Shown here piece by piece: positions 1 to 10,310 of a DNA stretch of 64,000 bases (position 1 is the first letter of the stretch; the number at the start of each line of letters is the position of its first letter). The DNA lies in the NCBI GenBank assembly GCA_030280995.1, contig JASXTE010000002.1, forward strand, positions 40,342,183-40,406,182. Reading direction: 5' to 3'. Both the position numbers and the translations under genes were made by a program. Source of the stretch: Hemileia vastatrix (lineage: Eukaryota; Basidiomycota; Pucciniomycetes; Pucciniales; Zaghouaniaceae). The notes under the pieces are model-generated. The model worked only from the letters and a program-made list of their open reading frames with translations, ran no database searches and was not told where the DNA came from.

Positions 1-154
1 CAGTTAAATCTTCAAATGACTGACCAAAGTGGCTCTGCTGCACGTGAAGAGGAACTAGACTTGATTGATTATGATGAGCCTACTTCTGTAAGTTCTCCTT
101 TAACAAGAAGAATTTCTCAGATTAATAAATCTTTGCCCCAAACAGGATGTAGAG

Positions 155-655
155 ATGGAAGAAGTAGAAATCCTAGTAGACACAACTCAGGATCAGAAGC
201 CAATGATAAACCCACCAGAAGAACTTCCAAAAGGCTTCAGGATAAAAAAGATGCCATTGCCTCAACAGGTAAAGAATCTGTCAACTCACATAAAGGAGCT
301 AAGGACAGAAAACTTGAGACTAAAGGCAAGGGTAGATGCTCTGGAAGAAAAGGTGAGAAGGATAGATACCTTTCTTCAAGAGAAGAAGAAACCTCTTCCT
401 CCCAGGGATCAACAACAATCGGCTCCCCAGTCCCAAGAAAAGATGGAAGTGTCCAAGTGGCAGTGGGACTGGTTAAACACTCAGTGGGACTACCTGTCTC
501 AAAATCAGCATCAGTTACCTCAGGCAGGTCCGTCAAGACCCAACCAGGTCAACCCCACACCTCCTCACCCCTATCAAGGAGGCAAAAGAAGAAGAAAGCC
601 CAATATGGTCATACCTAGCAAACCCTTGTACGCCCCTCTATTGATTCTCAAGTGA
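155..655 (+). CDS. overlapping gag-N reading frame with coiled coil (copy A)
   Basis: A 166-codon open frame in a different phase from the frame starting at 16. It encodes a leucine/charged heptad segment (residues about 38-70, predicted coiled coil) followed by a proline- and glutamine-rich tail with a basic GGKRRRKP stretch. The equivalent frame is open in copy B (39672-40232, minus). Comparing A with B by eye, this frame shows about 16 amino-acid differences in some 160 residues, against about 31 in the other frame over the same DNA, so this frame looks the more constrained. It may be the true Gag N-terminus, joined to the rest by splicing or frameshift. That link is inference. Confidence 0.45.
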   Translation: MEEVEILVDTTQDQKPMINPPEELPKGFRIKKMPLPQQVKNLSTHIKELRTENLRLKARVDALEEKVRRIDTFLQEKKKPLPPRDQQQSAPQSQEKMEVSKWQWDWLNTQWDYLSQNQHQLPQAGPSRPNQVNPTPPHPYQGGKRRRKPNMVIPSKPLYAPLLILK

Positions 656-2052
656 CATTTCTTGTAGCTGATTCTGTTCTTTCAGGTAAATCTGAGAGGG
701 AAGAAGAAACCTTGAGACCAGTAGAGGCTGGGAGCAGTAGACAGATAACTCATGTATCTAATCCATTACTTTTAATTTCTACCTCAATGATTAACCCTGA
801 TATGGCTGTAATTGATGAAACTCTTGACCCTGAGTTCTATGAGAGTCTGGAAAGCTACTCAGTTTCCTTATTGAGAAACACTCCAGATGTAGCAAGAATT
901 AATGATGAGCACTTAAGAGATATTATTGCCAAGCAAAATCATATAATGAACAATATGCAATTGACTCAGAGATATAATAGTTTGTTAACTGATCAGGGTT
1001 ATCAAGCATTAAGAAGTGAATCACAGAGAGTCTCTGATGAATTGTCTCATTACAAAGCAACCCATGAAAAGAAAGTTGCTTTATGGCAAAATATAAAAAA
1101 TGATTTGTCTTAACTGAAAGATACTGTATCTGCCTGCTGCCAGGAGGTGAAGATAGATAAGATGAATCTGAAAAGATTGAATGACCATTATTCATCTTTT
1201 CAAAATAAAAATCAGTTATCTTTTGCAACTATCAATGAGAGTTTATCTAGTCTTCCAAGAATGAAAACAAGACTAACAACCATTGAAGAAAAATTGAACT
1301 CATTGTTGAATGACCAGAAACATTCTGACATTTCTGTGAAGGAACATATAGTGCAGGATGCTCAAATAGTACCTGTGGCTAGTTCATCTAAAGTAAAAAT
1401 AGCTCCAGAAATACCTGTTGATAACACTGAGTTTCCATCAAAAACTGATGATGCACCAGGATCTTCAACAGAAGGATTAAACAATGAGATTACAGCCCAA
1501 TGGGAGAAATTACAGCTGCTTCTTACTCAGAAACAAGCTAGTACTAAGGAGACTCCTTCAAATCAAAAGAATCGGCCAAAACTTGACCAATATCCTACAT
1601 TTGATGGTGATTCTTCCTCTGATTGGCAACAATTTATTTGCAGAATTGATAACTTAAAAAATTCTTACAAACTCCCAGATGAGGAAATTGTGTCCAAGTT
1701 AATTTCTTTGTTTACTAGTGTTGCCCTAATGTGGTATGAATCTGTTCTCCTTGATGGGAATGACTACTCATGGGAGGATTGGAAGAAATTGATTAAAGCA
1801 CAATTTGGTGGCTCCAAGTTCAGAATGGCTCAACAAAGCCAGTATGAGGAAACTAGATATAGCTCTTCTACTGATAAACCTATTGAGTTTTTAATGAAAC
1901 TTGTAAAAATCTTAAGGGCAATGGACCCAAATAAGGAGTTTGAGTTATGGAAGGACAGGATCCTTTATAAATTACCAATGTCTCTGAGAGACTTGATAGT
2001 GGCTAGGACTGAGTTCTCCAAAGAACCCTCTTCTTTCATTAATACTTACAAT

Positions 2053-2313
2053 CACCACACAATATGGGGGGCGGACTTGCTAGCAAGTCCGCAACCTTGG
2101 ACCCAAACTCACCATAGATTGAACACACATTGAGCTATTGATAAAGGAACCATACAATCAGGGATGAACACCACTCAGCAGAACAGTTTTAGGTGGGTGT
2201 TCAAGTAGAGTTCAGTATGGGTTCAGTCTGAGTTCAGTCTGAGTTCCATCTGAGTTCCATCTGAGTTCAGGTTGAGGACTTGCTAGCAAGTCCACCCCCT
2301 ATATTGCGTAGTG
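2053..2313 (+). mobile_element. MITE copy 1 (261 bp, terminal inverted repeats)
   Basis: The ends are inverted repeats: CACCACACAATATGGGGG at the left and the complement of CACTACGCAATATAGGGGG at the right. Each end continues into an 18-bp perfect palindrome, GGACTTGCTAGCAAGTCC. AAT is duplicated on both sides (2050-2052 and 2314-2316), while copy B has the uninterrupted gag sequence with a single AAT. The interior has no open frame and carries several 11-bp GTTCAGTCTGA-like tandem units near 2215-2275. It is non-autonomous. Two further copies lie at 31728 and 46886. Confidence 0.92.
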
Positions 2314-2868
2314 AATGAGATCCTTCTAAACAACAAGTATGATGCCAGAAGATTCATTCCTAGAACCCCTTTGGAGAAAACCTCCACTTACCAACATAAA
2401 CCTTTGGAAAAGGTTGGTAAACCTTCTGCCCCTGTTGCACCAAAGAAGTATGCAACAAACACTTGCTTCAAGTGCAACAAGCCTTGGCAGAAAGGCCATG
2501 TTTGTGACAAGAAGATAAATCTTGTAGAACAAGCAGAGGAGCATGCTGATGACACAGTAGCACTGGATGATACATCAAGTGATTGTGCCAGCAATATTTC
2601 ATATGAATCTCAACAAGAAATCTTGATGCTGGAAGAGGATATTCATTATTTAAATACTATTGATATTGATAATAATGCTTTATCTACAGTTAAAGATGCT
2701 GAGATCATAAAGAACATTGAGGATAACTCAATTGTTATTGCCCCTCTCAAGGCACTAGTCTTGATTAATGGAACCAGCATAGAAGTTGTTCTGGATTCTG
2801 GAGCTGGAGGAAGTGTAGTTTCTGAAAGAGCACTTGCTTCAGTGGATCAAGACTATAAATAAAAACTG

Positions 2869-5800
2869 ATGCCTATCATTTCTGAAAATTGGAGAGGTTA
2901 TGGCTCTGTTTTGTCCCCCATTGGTAAATACAAAGCCACAGTGTTTTTTAAATATAACCATGGTTTTGTAAGAGCTATTTGTGATTTTGTTGTCATGAAG
3001 AATGATAACTTAAGCAATTGGTTTATTGTAGGGAATGATATTTTAACCAAGTATGGCATAAAATTGGATCCCTCAAACCAATGCTTCACAATGGGGATGA
3101 ATGGGAAGAGAAAATTTAAGATTTCCTCCCCTAAAAAATTATTGAAACCAGAATTGAACACATGTAATTCTGTAGTTCAATGTAAAGGAAGATCTACAAA
3201 AGAGATGCATGCCCTTTTGTCTGAAATTGACAATGCCTCTTTTGGAGAACAAATTTCTGGTGAGGATAAAGATTCTATCATTAACTTGATAAAGTCTTTT
3301 CCTATGGCCTTTGCTCATGGGTCACATGAACTGGGATTAGTTAAAGAGGAAATGAAACTTTCATTGTCTTGCCCATTAACTGATATACCACCTAGTTTAA
3401 AGAAGAAGCCTTATCCTGATTCTCCAACAAAGAGAAAAGATATTGAAGACAATATCTCTAACCTTTTAAAAATGAATATTATTGAAAAGGTAGTTGAAAC
3501 ACCTAAATATTGTGTTATCTCACCTGTCCTAATTTTTTATGAGAAAGATAAAGCCAGGTTATGTGGTGATTATAGAGCACTAAATACTAATACTGTTGAT
3601 GATATCTACCCTTTACCTAGAATTAGCTCTATACATGCTACTTTACAGTGTGCTAAATATATCAGCTGTTTGGATGGTAACAAAGGATATCACCAGGTAC
3701 CTGTTGAGAAAAATTCTCAGAACTTTCTGATGATTGCCACTCATATGGGTATTTATAAGTATATTAGTATGCCATTTGGCCCTAAAAATGCCCCTTCAGT
3801 TTTTCAAAAAGTCATGGATAACACATTCCATCAAGAGATAATTGAAGGATGGCTGATGGTTTATATTGATGATATCATTATATTCTCAAAAACATTTGAG
3901 GACCATCTCAACCACCTGTGTAAAGTATTCCAGAAAATGGATGAAATAAATATGACACTTGCTTTGAAGAAATGTAAATTTGGTTTCCATTCTTTAAAAG
4001 TTCTTGGTCATGTTGTTTCAGGCTTACAGATATGTGTTGACCAAAACAAAGTGGCAGCCATACAACAGGTGAAGGCTCCTACTACAGTTAGAGAGCTCCA
4101 AAGTTTTTTGGGAATGTGTGGATACTATAGACAGTATATTAAAAGTTACCAAGTCATAGCTTTACCCCTTACCCAACTAACTAGAAAGGATGTTGCTTTT
4201 GTCTGGAATAGTGAAAGACAAAGAGCCTTTGACACTATGAAACACTGTTTGATGTCAGCACCAATTCTTGCTTTACCTGACTTTAATCAACCATTTGTTT
4301 TGTACACCGATGCCAGTTTGATTGGTCTTGGTGCTGCCCTCCATCAAAAACAAGTGATAAATGATAAAGTTTCAGAAGTAGTAATTTGTTATATTTCCAG
4401 AACCATGAGAAATAGTGAATTGAAATATGGTGCTACTCAATTGGAATGTTTAGCTGTAGTGTGGTCTCTAGAAAAGCTTCATTATTACCTAGATGACCAG
4501 AAATTTGAACTTGTCACTGACTGCAGTGCAGTTAAATCCCTTTTAAACTTGAAAACACCAAACAGACATATGTTCAGATGGCAGTTGGCTGTTCAAGAAT
4601 ACAGAGGGAGAATGACAATTATTCATAGGGCTGGTATTGTTCACTCAAATGTGGATATGTTATCTAGGTTAACTTTACCAAATAATGACTCTAATCCTGC
4701 TTATGATCCTGAGGATGAAATTATTCATATTCATGGGATATATGTGGTTGATATGGAGGAAGAGCTATTACAGCTTATTCTGGATTCATATGATAAGGAC
4801 ACTGACTTGAAAAAGTTATGCACCATATTAAATGATCCAAAGAATGCTTCAATACAAGCATTAATTAAAACCCTTCCACCAAAGTACCAGAAGGCTTTGG
4901 AAAAAGGTAAATTTTCAATTGATGAAGGCTATCTATATTATAGGAGAAAGTTGAGTAATGTTATTGTTGTTCTTCCTTCTATGAGAGAAATCATCTTGAA
5001 AATTTGTCATGATGACATATTAGCAGGACATTTTGATCTTGAAAAACAATGATCAGAATTAAGAACACTTCTTGGTGGGTTGATATTTCTGAAGACACAA
5101 AATTATATGTTGAGTCTTGTGATTCTTGCCAAAAATCAAAAAGATTAACTGGTAAAAGAGCAGGATTAATGCAACATATTGAACCTCCTTATGCACCATG
5201 GCAGATAATAAACATGGATTTTTTAACAGGATTACCTATTGCTGGTAAAGAAAGTTATAACTCTTGTTGGGTTATTGTGGACAGATTCACAAAAATGTGT
5301 AAATTTATCTTTACTCACAAGGATGTTTCCACTAAATAATTAGCTTTCTTATGGTGGTCTCATATGTTTAATACTGCTGGTTTTCCTAAAGCCATAATCT
5401 CTGACAGAGACCCTGAATTTACTTCTGAATTTTGGATGTCTCTGATGGATGTTTGTTGTTGTGATCTGAAACTTTCTACTGCCCACCATCCACATACTGA
5501 TGGTTTAGCTGAAAGAATGATTCATACTTTAGAGGACATGATTAGAAGGTATTGTGCCTTTGGCCTTGAGTATAAAGATAATGACAGATTCACTCATGAT
5601 TGGGTTACCTTACTTCCTGGGTTGGAATTTGCTTATAATAGCACTGTTCATTCTGTTACTCAAAGAAATCCTTTTGAGCTCTGGCTTGGATATGTTCCAA
5701 ATACTCCTGGCCAAATTCTCAATAACAAAGTACCTAAATTGGATATACACCCTGGTGTAAAGTCTTTTCTTCAAATGCAACAACTATGCAGAAATCATGC

Positions 5801-6303
5801 TCAACAATGTATTGAAAAATCATTTGAATATGAGAAGAAGAGATGGGACAAATCCCATAAAGAATACACTTTTAAAAAGGGTGATGAAGTGTTGATTTCT
5901 ACAGTCCACTTCAACTTACAAGGTAATAACAAATTGAATGATCCATTTGTTGGTCCATTTGTTGTCAGAAGAATGATTGGAGATAATGCATTTGAGGTTA
6001 TTTTGTATTCTCCATATGACAGAAAACATCCTGTTTTTCCAATATCTCCTTTGAAACCTTACACATCCAATAGTGATTTATTTCCAAAAAGGAGGGGAAG
6101 ACCAAAGAAAACCCCAAATGAAATCACTGAAACAGCAGAAATTGAAAAAAATTTTAAATGACAGAATAGTCACTGCTGAAAAAGGTACAAAATACTTATT
6201 GAGATTCAAGAATAAATCATCTGAATATGATTCTTGGATACCTGGGAAGGAGATATCTAATCTTCCTACTCTACTAAAAAAGTATAAAAAGAAAAAATCA
6301 TAG
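2869..6303 (+). pseudogene. pol region of Gypsy copy A (RT, RNase H, integrase, chromodomain)
   Basis: The 727-codon open segment 2869-5052 carries the end of protease, reverse transcriptase with an intact Y-I-D-D motif near 3861-3872, and RNase H starting at L-Y-T-D-A near 4300. A one-base deletion near 5050 shifts the frame. Integrase continues at 5049-5339 (C-x2-C of the zinc-binding domain and the first catalytic Asp in N-M-D-F), is stopped near 5337 and resumes at 5364-6161 (second Asp in S-D-R-D, Glu in G-L-A-E-R-M). A one-base difference shared with copy B then puts the chromodomain in another frame, 6073-6303. Copy C has no such shift there. Confidence 0.9.
6073..6303 (+). CDS. C-terminal chromodomain segment of copy A
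   Basis: The open frame encodes a short basic/proline linker and then a chromodomain-like module (E-I-E-K-I-L, then E-Y-L-L-R-F-K, then a D-S-W-I-P motif). In chromoviruses this domain follows integrase and is thought to direct integration to particular chromatin. Relative to integrase it lies in a +1 frame because of one extra A in a run of seven A at about 6146-6152. Copy B shows the same extra base, while copy C has a continuous integrase-chromodomain frame, so A and B share a subfamily lesion or a frameshift site. Confidence 0.7.
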   Translation: MIYFQKGGEDQRKPQMKSLKQQKLKKILNDRIVTAEKGTKYLLRFKNKSSEYDSWIPGKEISNLPTLLKKYKKKKS

Positions 6304-6336
6304 CATTTTTTTATTGTTTTTTTTAGAGTGAGAGAG

Positions 6337-7127
6337 TGTCAGCTAGGCTACTAAACTTAACCGGTAAAATAATTAATTATTTTACTGAGTTGAAGCCACA
6401 CCCCTTCTTCTTACTAATAATTAATTATCTACTTAAGTATTACTTACAATTAACTAGTTAAGTACAATAAGTAATATAATTAATTAGTGTAAATAAAATG
6501 TCCCTTACAATTTTACTCCCTAACACCGTGCTCAACGGTATAAGTCAATGGGAATAGAATTTAATAATAAAATTATAATAAAAAAACTTTAAAACAATTA
6601 TATTACCTCAGTGAGAGATCTGGAATCCCGCGAAAGTAATATAATTAATTAATTATTGTGTAATTAATTGTGACAGTCTAAGGAACTCAAACTTTATTGT
6701 TAATAAATTTTATGCCCTTGTTAACGTACCAGTTTATTTATTTCTTATGTCATATATGTACTCCTTTTAGTCATTCTTTTTCTCACATTCTTACAGTATA
6801 TGGTGTAAATTCCGTATATTTTATTCCCTCATGTTTTGCCTATAAAAGGCCTCTTACTTTGTGCTTTTAAAAACATTCCTTCCTCACTTACTTTATTATT
6901 ACAATTACAATACAACACTTATTTCTATATTTTATAACTTTAGTATTTACAACAGCGTAATTCTAATCTATAATCTATACTAATATTTTGAAACTACCTC
7001 TTTTATTTGAGTAAAGTCAATCATATTGATTTAAAGATACGTACCCTTTTGTTGAAAAATCATTAAACCCTTAAAACCCTCTTAAAAACCTCGAATAAAC
7101 TTCTAGACCCAAAAGGACCCCTTGACA
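6337..7127 (+). repeat. 3' LTR of Gypsy copy A
   Basis: Begins TGTCAGC right after a purine-rich tract (AGAGTGAGAGAG, 6325-6336, the likely plus-strand primer) and ends CCTTGACA, giving TG...CA termini. It aligns with the two 800-bp LTRs of copy B. A TATA-like box (GCCTATAAAAGGCC) lies near 6839, the likely Pol II promoter. Immediately after 7127 the sequence is Harbinger H0 DNA. Confidence 0.88.
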
Positions 7128-7178
7128 ACTTTACTCTGTTTTTCTTCTACTTAATGTTAATTTTTATTCTCACTCTAG

Positions 7179-7527
7179 AACAAGTGGAAATTGCTAAAGA
7201 GACTCTAAGCTTTGAAAAGAAGAAATACAAGCTCTCTTTAAGGAGGGATGACACAGTACAAGATTTGGAAGAGAGGAAGTACAAGCTCTCCTTACAGAAG
7301 GATGATTGGGTCCAAGATTTGGAGGAGAAGAAGTTCGAGTTAACTCTTAGTATTGAAAAATCCAAAAAAGAGGAAAAAACACTCAAACATCAAAACTTAA
7401 TGGAACAGATGAAGTATAAGCATGATCTTCAAGAAAGTTTTAAAAAGAAAATTTCTTGATTGAATGCATTAAATCAAACAAATCTGTTGAAGAAATAGAA
7501 CATTTAATGAAATTTTTTGTAGACTAG
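7179..7527 (+). pseudogene. last exon of the H0 Myb/coiled-coil gene (broken)
   Basis: It begins just after an AG acceptor (CTCTAG ending at 7178) at the same place as exon 3 of the intact H1 gene. The encoded segment is a charged coiled coil with 18-residue tandem units, two full units here against three in H1. One missing A near 7449 shifts the frame, giving an early stop at about 7457-7459. The ancestral stop would be at 7525-7527. The upstream exons are removed by copy A, so this cannot be expressed as the full protein. Confidence 0.8.
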
Positions 7528-7659
7528 TTTCTTTTATTTCTTTCACACTTCATGTGTTCATATTTATTTGTACATAAATTTTACAATTATTTTCTGTATT
7601 TCTTGAAATTTCATATTTTAATGTTAAATATTCTTTTTTTAAATAAAATTTTCAAGTCT

Positions 7660-8100
7660 CCTTTGAAAATTTGACAATCCCCCACCCCTGGAATTTTTGA
7701 AGTAAGGGGTGGGTATCACAAAAATTCTTTCATGTCATGAATCTTGAAAGTCTTATATGAAAATTTGGCTTTACTACCACCCGTAATTTTACCGGTATCC
7801 CAAAAATTCTTACATGTTAAGAATTTCACAAGTCTTATAAGAAATTTTGGCAAAACCCCCCATGGATTTTATTGAAGTAAGGATGGGTATCACCAAAAAA
7901 TTTTCACAAAAATATTTACAAGTCAAAAAAATTCTATATCTGTTTTAAAAAATTGGCAATACTCTCCCCTGCATTTTATTGAAGCAAGGGGTGGGTATCA
8001 CCAAAATTTTTCTAAGTCATCAATTTCACATGTCAGATTTGAAAATTTGGCAATACCCTCCCTGCATTTTATTGAAGTAAGGGGTGGAAGTCATCTAAAT
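7660..8100. repeat. tandem imperfect 80-95-bp repeats (H0)
   Basis: About five degenerate units, each containing an ATTTTATTGAAGTAAGGGGTG-like core and a GGCAATACCCTCCCCTGC-like segment, separated by A/T-rich spacers. The same block is mirrored in H1 at 15095-15520, and single relics occur at 30645-30780, 42365-42460 and 58535-58590. It sits in the 3' space between the convergent Tet-like and Myb genes and marks this element family. No gene is seen. Confidence 0.75.
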
Positions 8101-8388
8101 TTAATATAATTACATAAATTATTAAATAAATATCTAATATATATCAATTTCCCTAGTTTAAAGTATTGACAATTCCTCAAGCCAAAATGCAGACCAAGTC
8201 GAGAAACAAAAGTTTTGGGACTTTCCACAGGTATAGGCAAGAGTAACCCCATGAAACAGATAAATGTTATCATGATTACCTGTTATACAACCAAAGGTCA
8301 TTGGCTCATCACATTACTTGAGCAAATTGATATATAAAAAATATTTATTTAAAATTTATGAAAAAATATAAATTTTTTGATGACAACT

Positions 8389-9850
8389 CTAATCCCCATA
8401 CTTTTTGGATCTAGATAAAGTTTTTTTAAATCGAATAACTTTACCTTCTTTCTTTACCTTATTGATTCTTTGAATCAACTTATGACTGATTTGAAATGAG
8501 AAACCAAAATGTGTGAAATCTTGACAGGATTCCAAACCAGGAGGAGCTTTGGTTGTTTGATGATTATCCTTAGAAGAATTCCAAATAGTTTTGATGATAC
8601 CATTTCCCAAACCAAAATCAATGATGCATCAGTGGTCTGGAAAATATAAACCATGTCCTTTGATTTTAGCTGGAGATGGTATTGGGTGGCCAGTTATCGG
8701 ATTGATATATGAGAATATACCAAAAGTAAGAAAATTGGCATAATTTCTATCAATATGAATCCTATTGTGGAATCCAGAATGAGTGATAATAACATTAGAA
8801 AATAAAAGATATTCGTGGCTGATATCTTCCCATTCGGAGTCACACCAATTCGGTATTCCAACTTTGGTTGCTAGTTCATGATTTTTTTCAAATGCTTTAT
8901 TACAGACCTTTTTGAGTCGAAGAGCAAGAAAAGAGTTAAAGCAAGGTAGAGTGTCCCATAAGTGAAAATCTTCATCTTTATGAGCTTAAGTGATATTCTT
9001 GACCAAGGAATATATGCCTATATAAATGAAATAAGTGAAATGATATTAAGAATGGAACAAAAATTATTAGACATACCAAGAGAATATCCTTTAAAAAACC
9101 TGGTCTCCAACCAAATCCAATCATGATACCACCCAACAAATTCGTATTCCTTATAGGTAATCGAACCAAAGCCATTTGATAAAGAGTTATGATAAGATCG
9201 GATAGTTGATTAAAAGCTTCATCTTTTACACCATCAAATGAATGAACTTCCAAAATGAATTGAGCCTTATAAGAATTACTGATAACTGCAACAACTTGAT
9301 CATCTCCAAATTTGGTTAGATATTTGATATCTTCTGGTAATTTTTTCGGATATTGATTTTTTTATCTACTTTAGTTTTATGAAAAAAAATTTTTGGGATA
9401 TGACGAAAATAAATTTCACAGAGAATTTTTTTTTTCAGATATCTTTTCTTCTGATGAGACTGATTATCTTTAATTTTTTTTGATGATTTAGATGATAAAT
9501 TTTTTTTTCAGATAACTTTTCTTCTGATGAGACTGATTCTCTTTAAATTTTTTTGATGATTTAGATGATGAATTTTTTTTTCAGATATCTTTTCTTCTTA
9601 TGAGACTGATTATCATTATATTTTTTGATGATTTAGAAGATGATTGTATGGAAGTTTATTTCGAAGAAGATGATAGAGATGATAAAGATGAAGATGATAA
9701 AGAAGATAAATTTTTTTTTGATGATTTAGAAGATGATTTTATGGAAGTTGATTTCGAAGAAGATGATAGAGATGATAAAGATGAAGTTGATAAAGAAGAT
9801 GAAGATGAAGATAAGAGAGAAGTAAGGGGTGAATCTGAAGAAGAAGACAA
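8389..9850 (-). pseudogene. Tet-like 2OG-Fe(II) oxygenase pseudogene (H0)
   Basis: Homologous to the intact H1 gene at 13460-14802. The serine-rich N-terminus is at 9656-9850, the middle at 8978-9253 and the C-terminus at 8389-8610. An H-I-D iron-binding motif survives near 8750. A CGG-to-TGA-type change near 8630 introduces a stop, and homopolymer length changes and a three- to fourfold repeat of a 60-70-bp block at about 9425-9640 break the frame. The original intron (about 8985-9045) is still visible. Confidence 0.85.
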
Positions 9851-9930
9851 TTTTTTGATCTGAAAAAAAATTTAAATGTCAATAAAATTTCAACTCAATT
9901 TTTTTTTAAAAAAAATTCCTACCTAATAAT

Positions 9931-10259
9931 AGGGGGTATCAATGTTCAGGGATCCGCAATTAGGGATCAGGAATTTTTTTTCCCGGGATCAGACATTTTT
10001 AATTGCGGAAGATTCTTATCCACTAGCCCCAGGGCTAGTGGATAAGAAATCCACGATAATGCATTATCCCGCCTCTTATACCCCAATTTCCATTCCTAAT
10101 TCCTGATCCCAAACTCATCTCATCCATGATGGATTTATAAGAAAGTCACATGACTTATAATTGCTGATGCCATCCTTAAGTATTTCCTCACTCTATGCTA
10201 CTTAATTTTGGTGGCGAACACTTAAGTTTTTTTGCTATCTACACACCCCAACTGCACAT
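9931..10259 (+). repeat. transposase-side terminus of H1 with subterminal palindromes
   Basis: Starts with the terminal inverted repeat. CCGCAATTA motifs in opposite orientations lie at about 9953 and 10001. At 10015-10046 there is a perfect palindrome with 15-bp arms (CTTATCCACTAGCCC and its complement) around a 2-bp centre. The same terminus occurs at 20508-20835 (H0) and about 58300-58502. It also holds the 5' flank and presumed promoter of the transposase gene. Confidence 0.85.
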
Positions 10260-10310
10260 TTGGCGGTGAATTCCCACTTCCCTCATCACATAACCCTTCC
10301 ACCAGCAACA

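Larger units (their letters stand above)
16..2868 (+). pseudogene. gag-protease region of Gypsy copy A
   Basis: Homologous over its length to the 858-codon open gag-protease frame of copy B (37795-40371). Recognisable parts are a retroviral-type zinc knuckle around 2464-2505 (C-x2-C-x7-H-x-C, with W and G before the His) and an aspartic protease active site with a D-S-G-A motif near 2797. In-frame stops lie at 616-618 (CAG in copy B) and about 1111-1113, and a 261-bp MITE interrupts the capsid region at 2053-2313. A further stop near 2860 separates it from pol, although gag and pol share one frame. A second overlapping frame runs at 155-655 (see findings). Confidence 0.85.
1..7127 (+). mobile_element. 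Ty3/Gypsy chromodomain retrotransposon, copy A (5' truncated by window, decayed)
   Basis: An LTR retrotransposon read in the order gag, protease, reverse transcriptase, RNase H, integrase, chromodomain, 3' LTR. The domain order with integrase after RT/RNase H is that of Ty3/Gypsy, and the C-terminal chromodomain places it among chromoviruses. The window starts just before the gag start, so the leader and 5' LTR lie outside. The copy carries several stops, a one-base deletion near 5050 and a MITE in gag, so it cannot make its proteins. Its 3' LTR ends at 7127, directly against sequence homologous to an intron of the Harbinger H0 Myb gene, so copy A inserted into H0. Copies B, C and D in this window are relatives. 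Confidence 0.93.

Noticed and set aside
1..7127. RIP-type mutation as cause of decay in copy A
   Set aside because: The stops checked include T-to-G and T-to-A changes, not a pattern of C-to-T at one dinucleotide.
8091..8273. Small minus-strand frame in the H0 repeat block
   Set aside because: Lies in the oxygenase 3' flank; the mirrored H1 region has no conserved reading frame in the same phase.
9600..9863. Acidic D/E-rich protein on the plus strand
   Set aside because: Antisense of the serine-rich tract of the H0 oxygenase; the mirrored frame at 13447-13686 behaves likewise.
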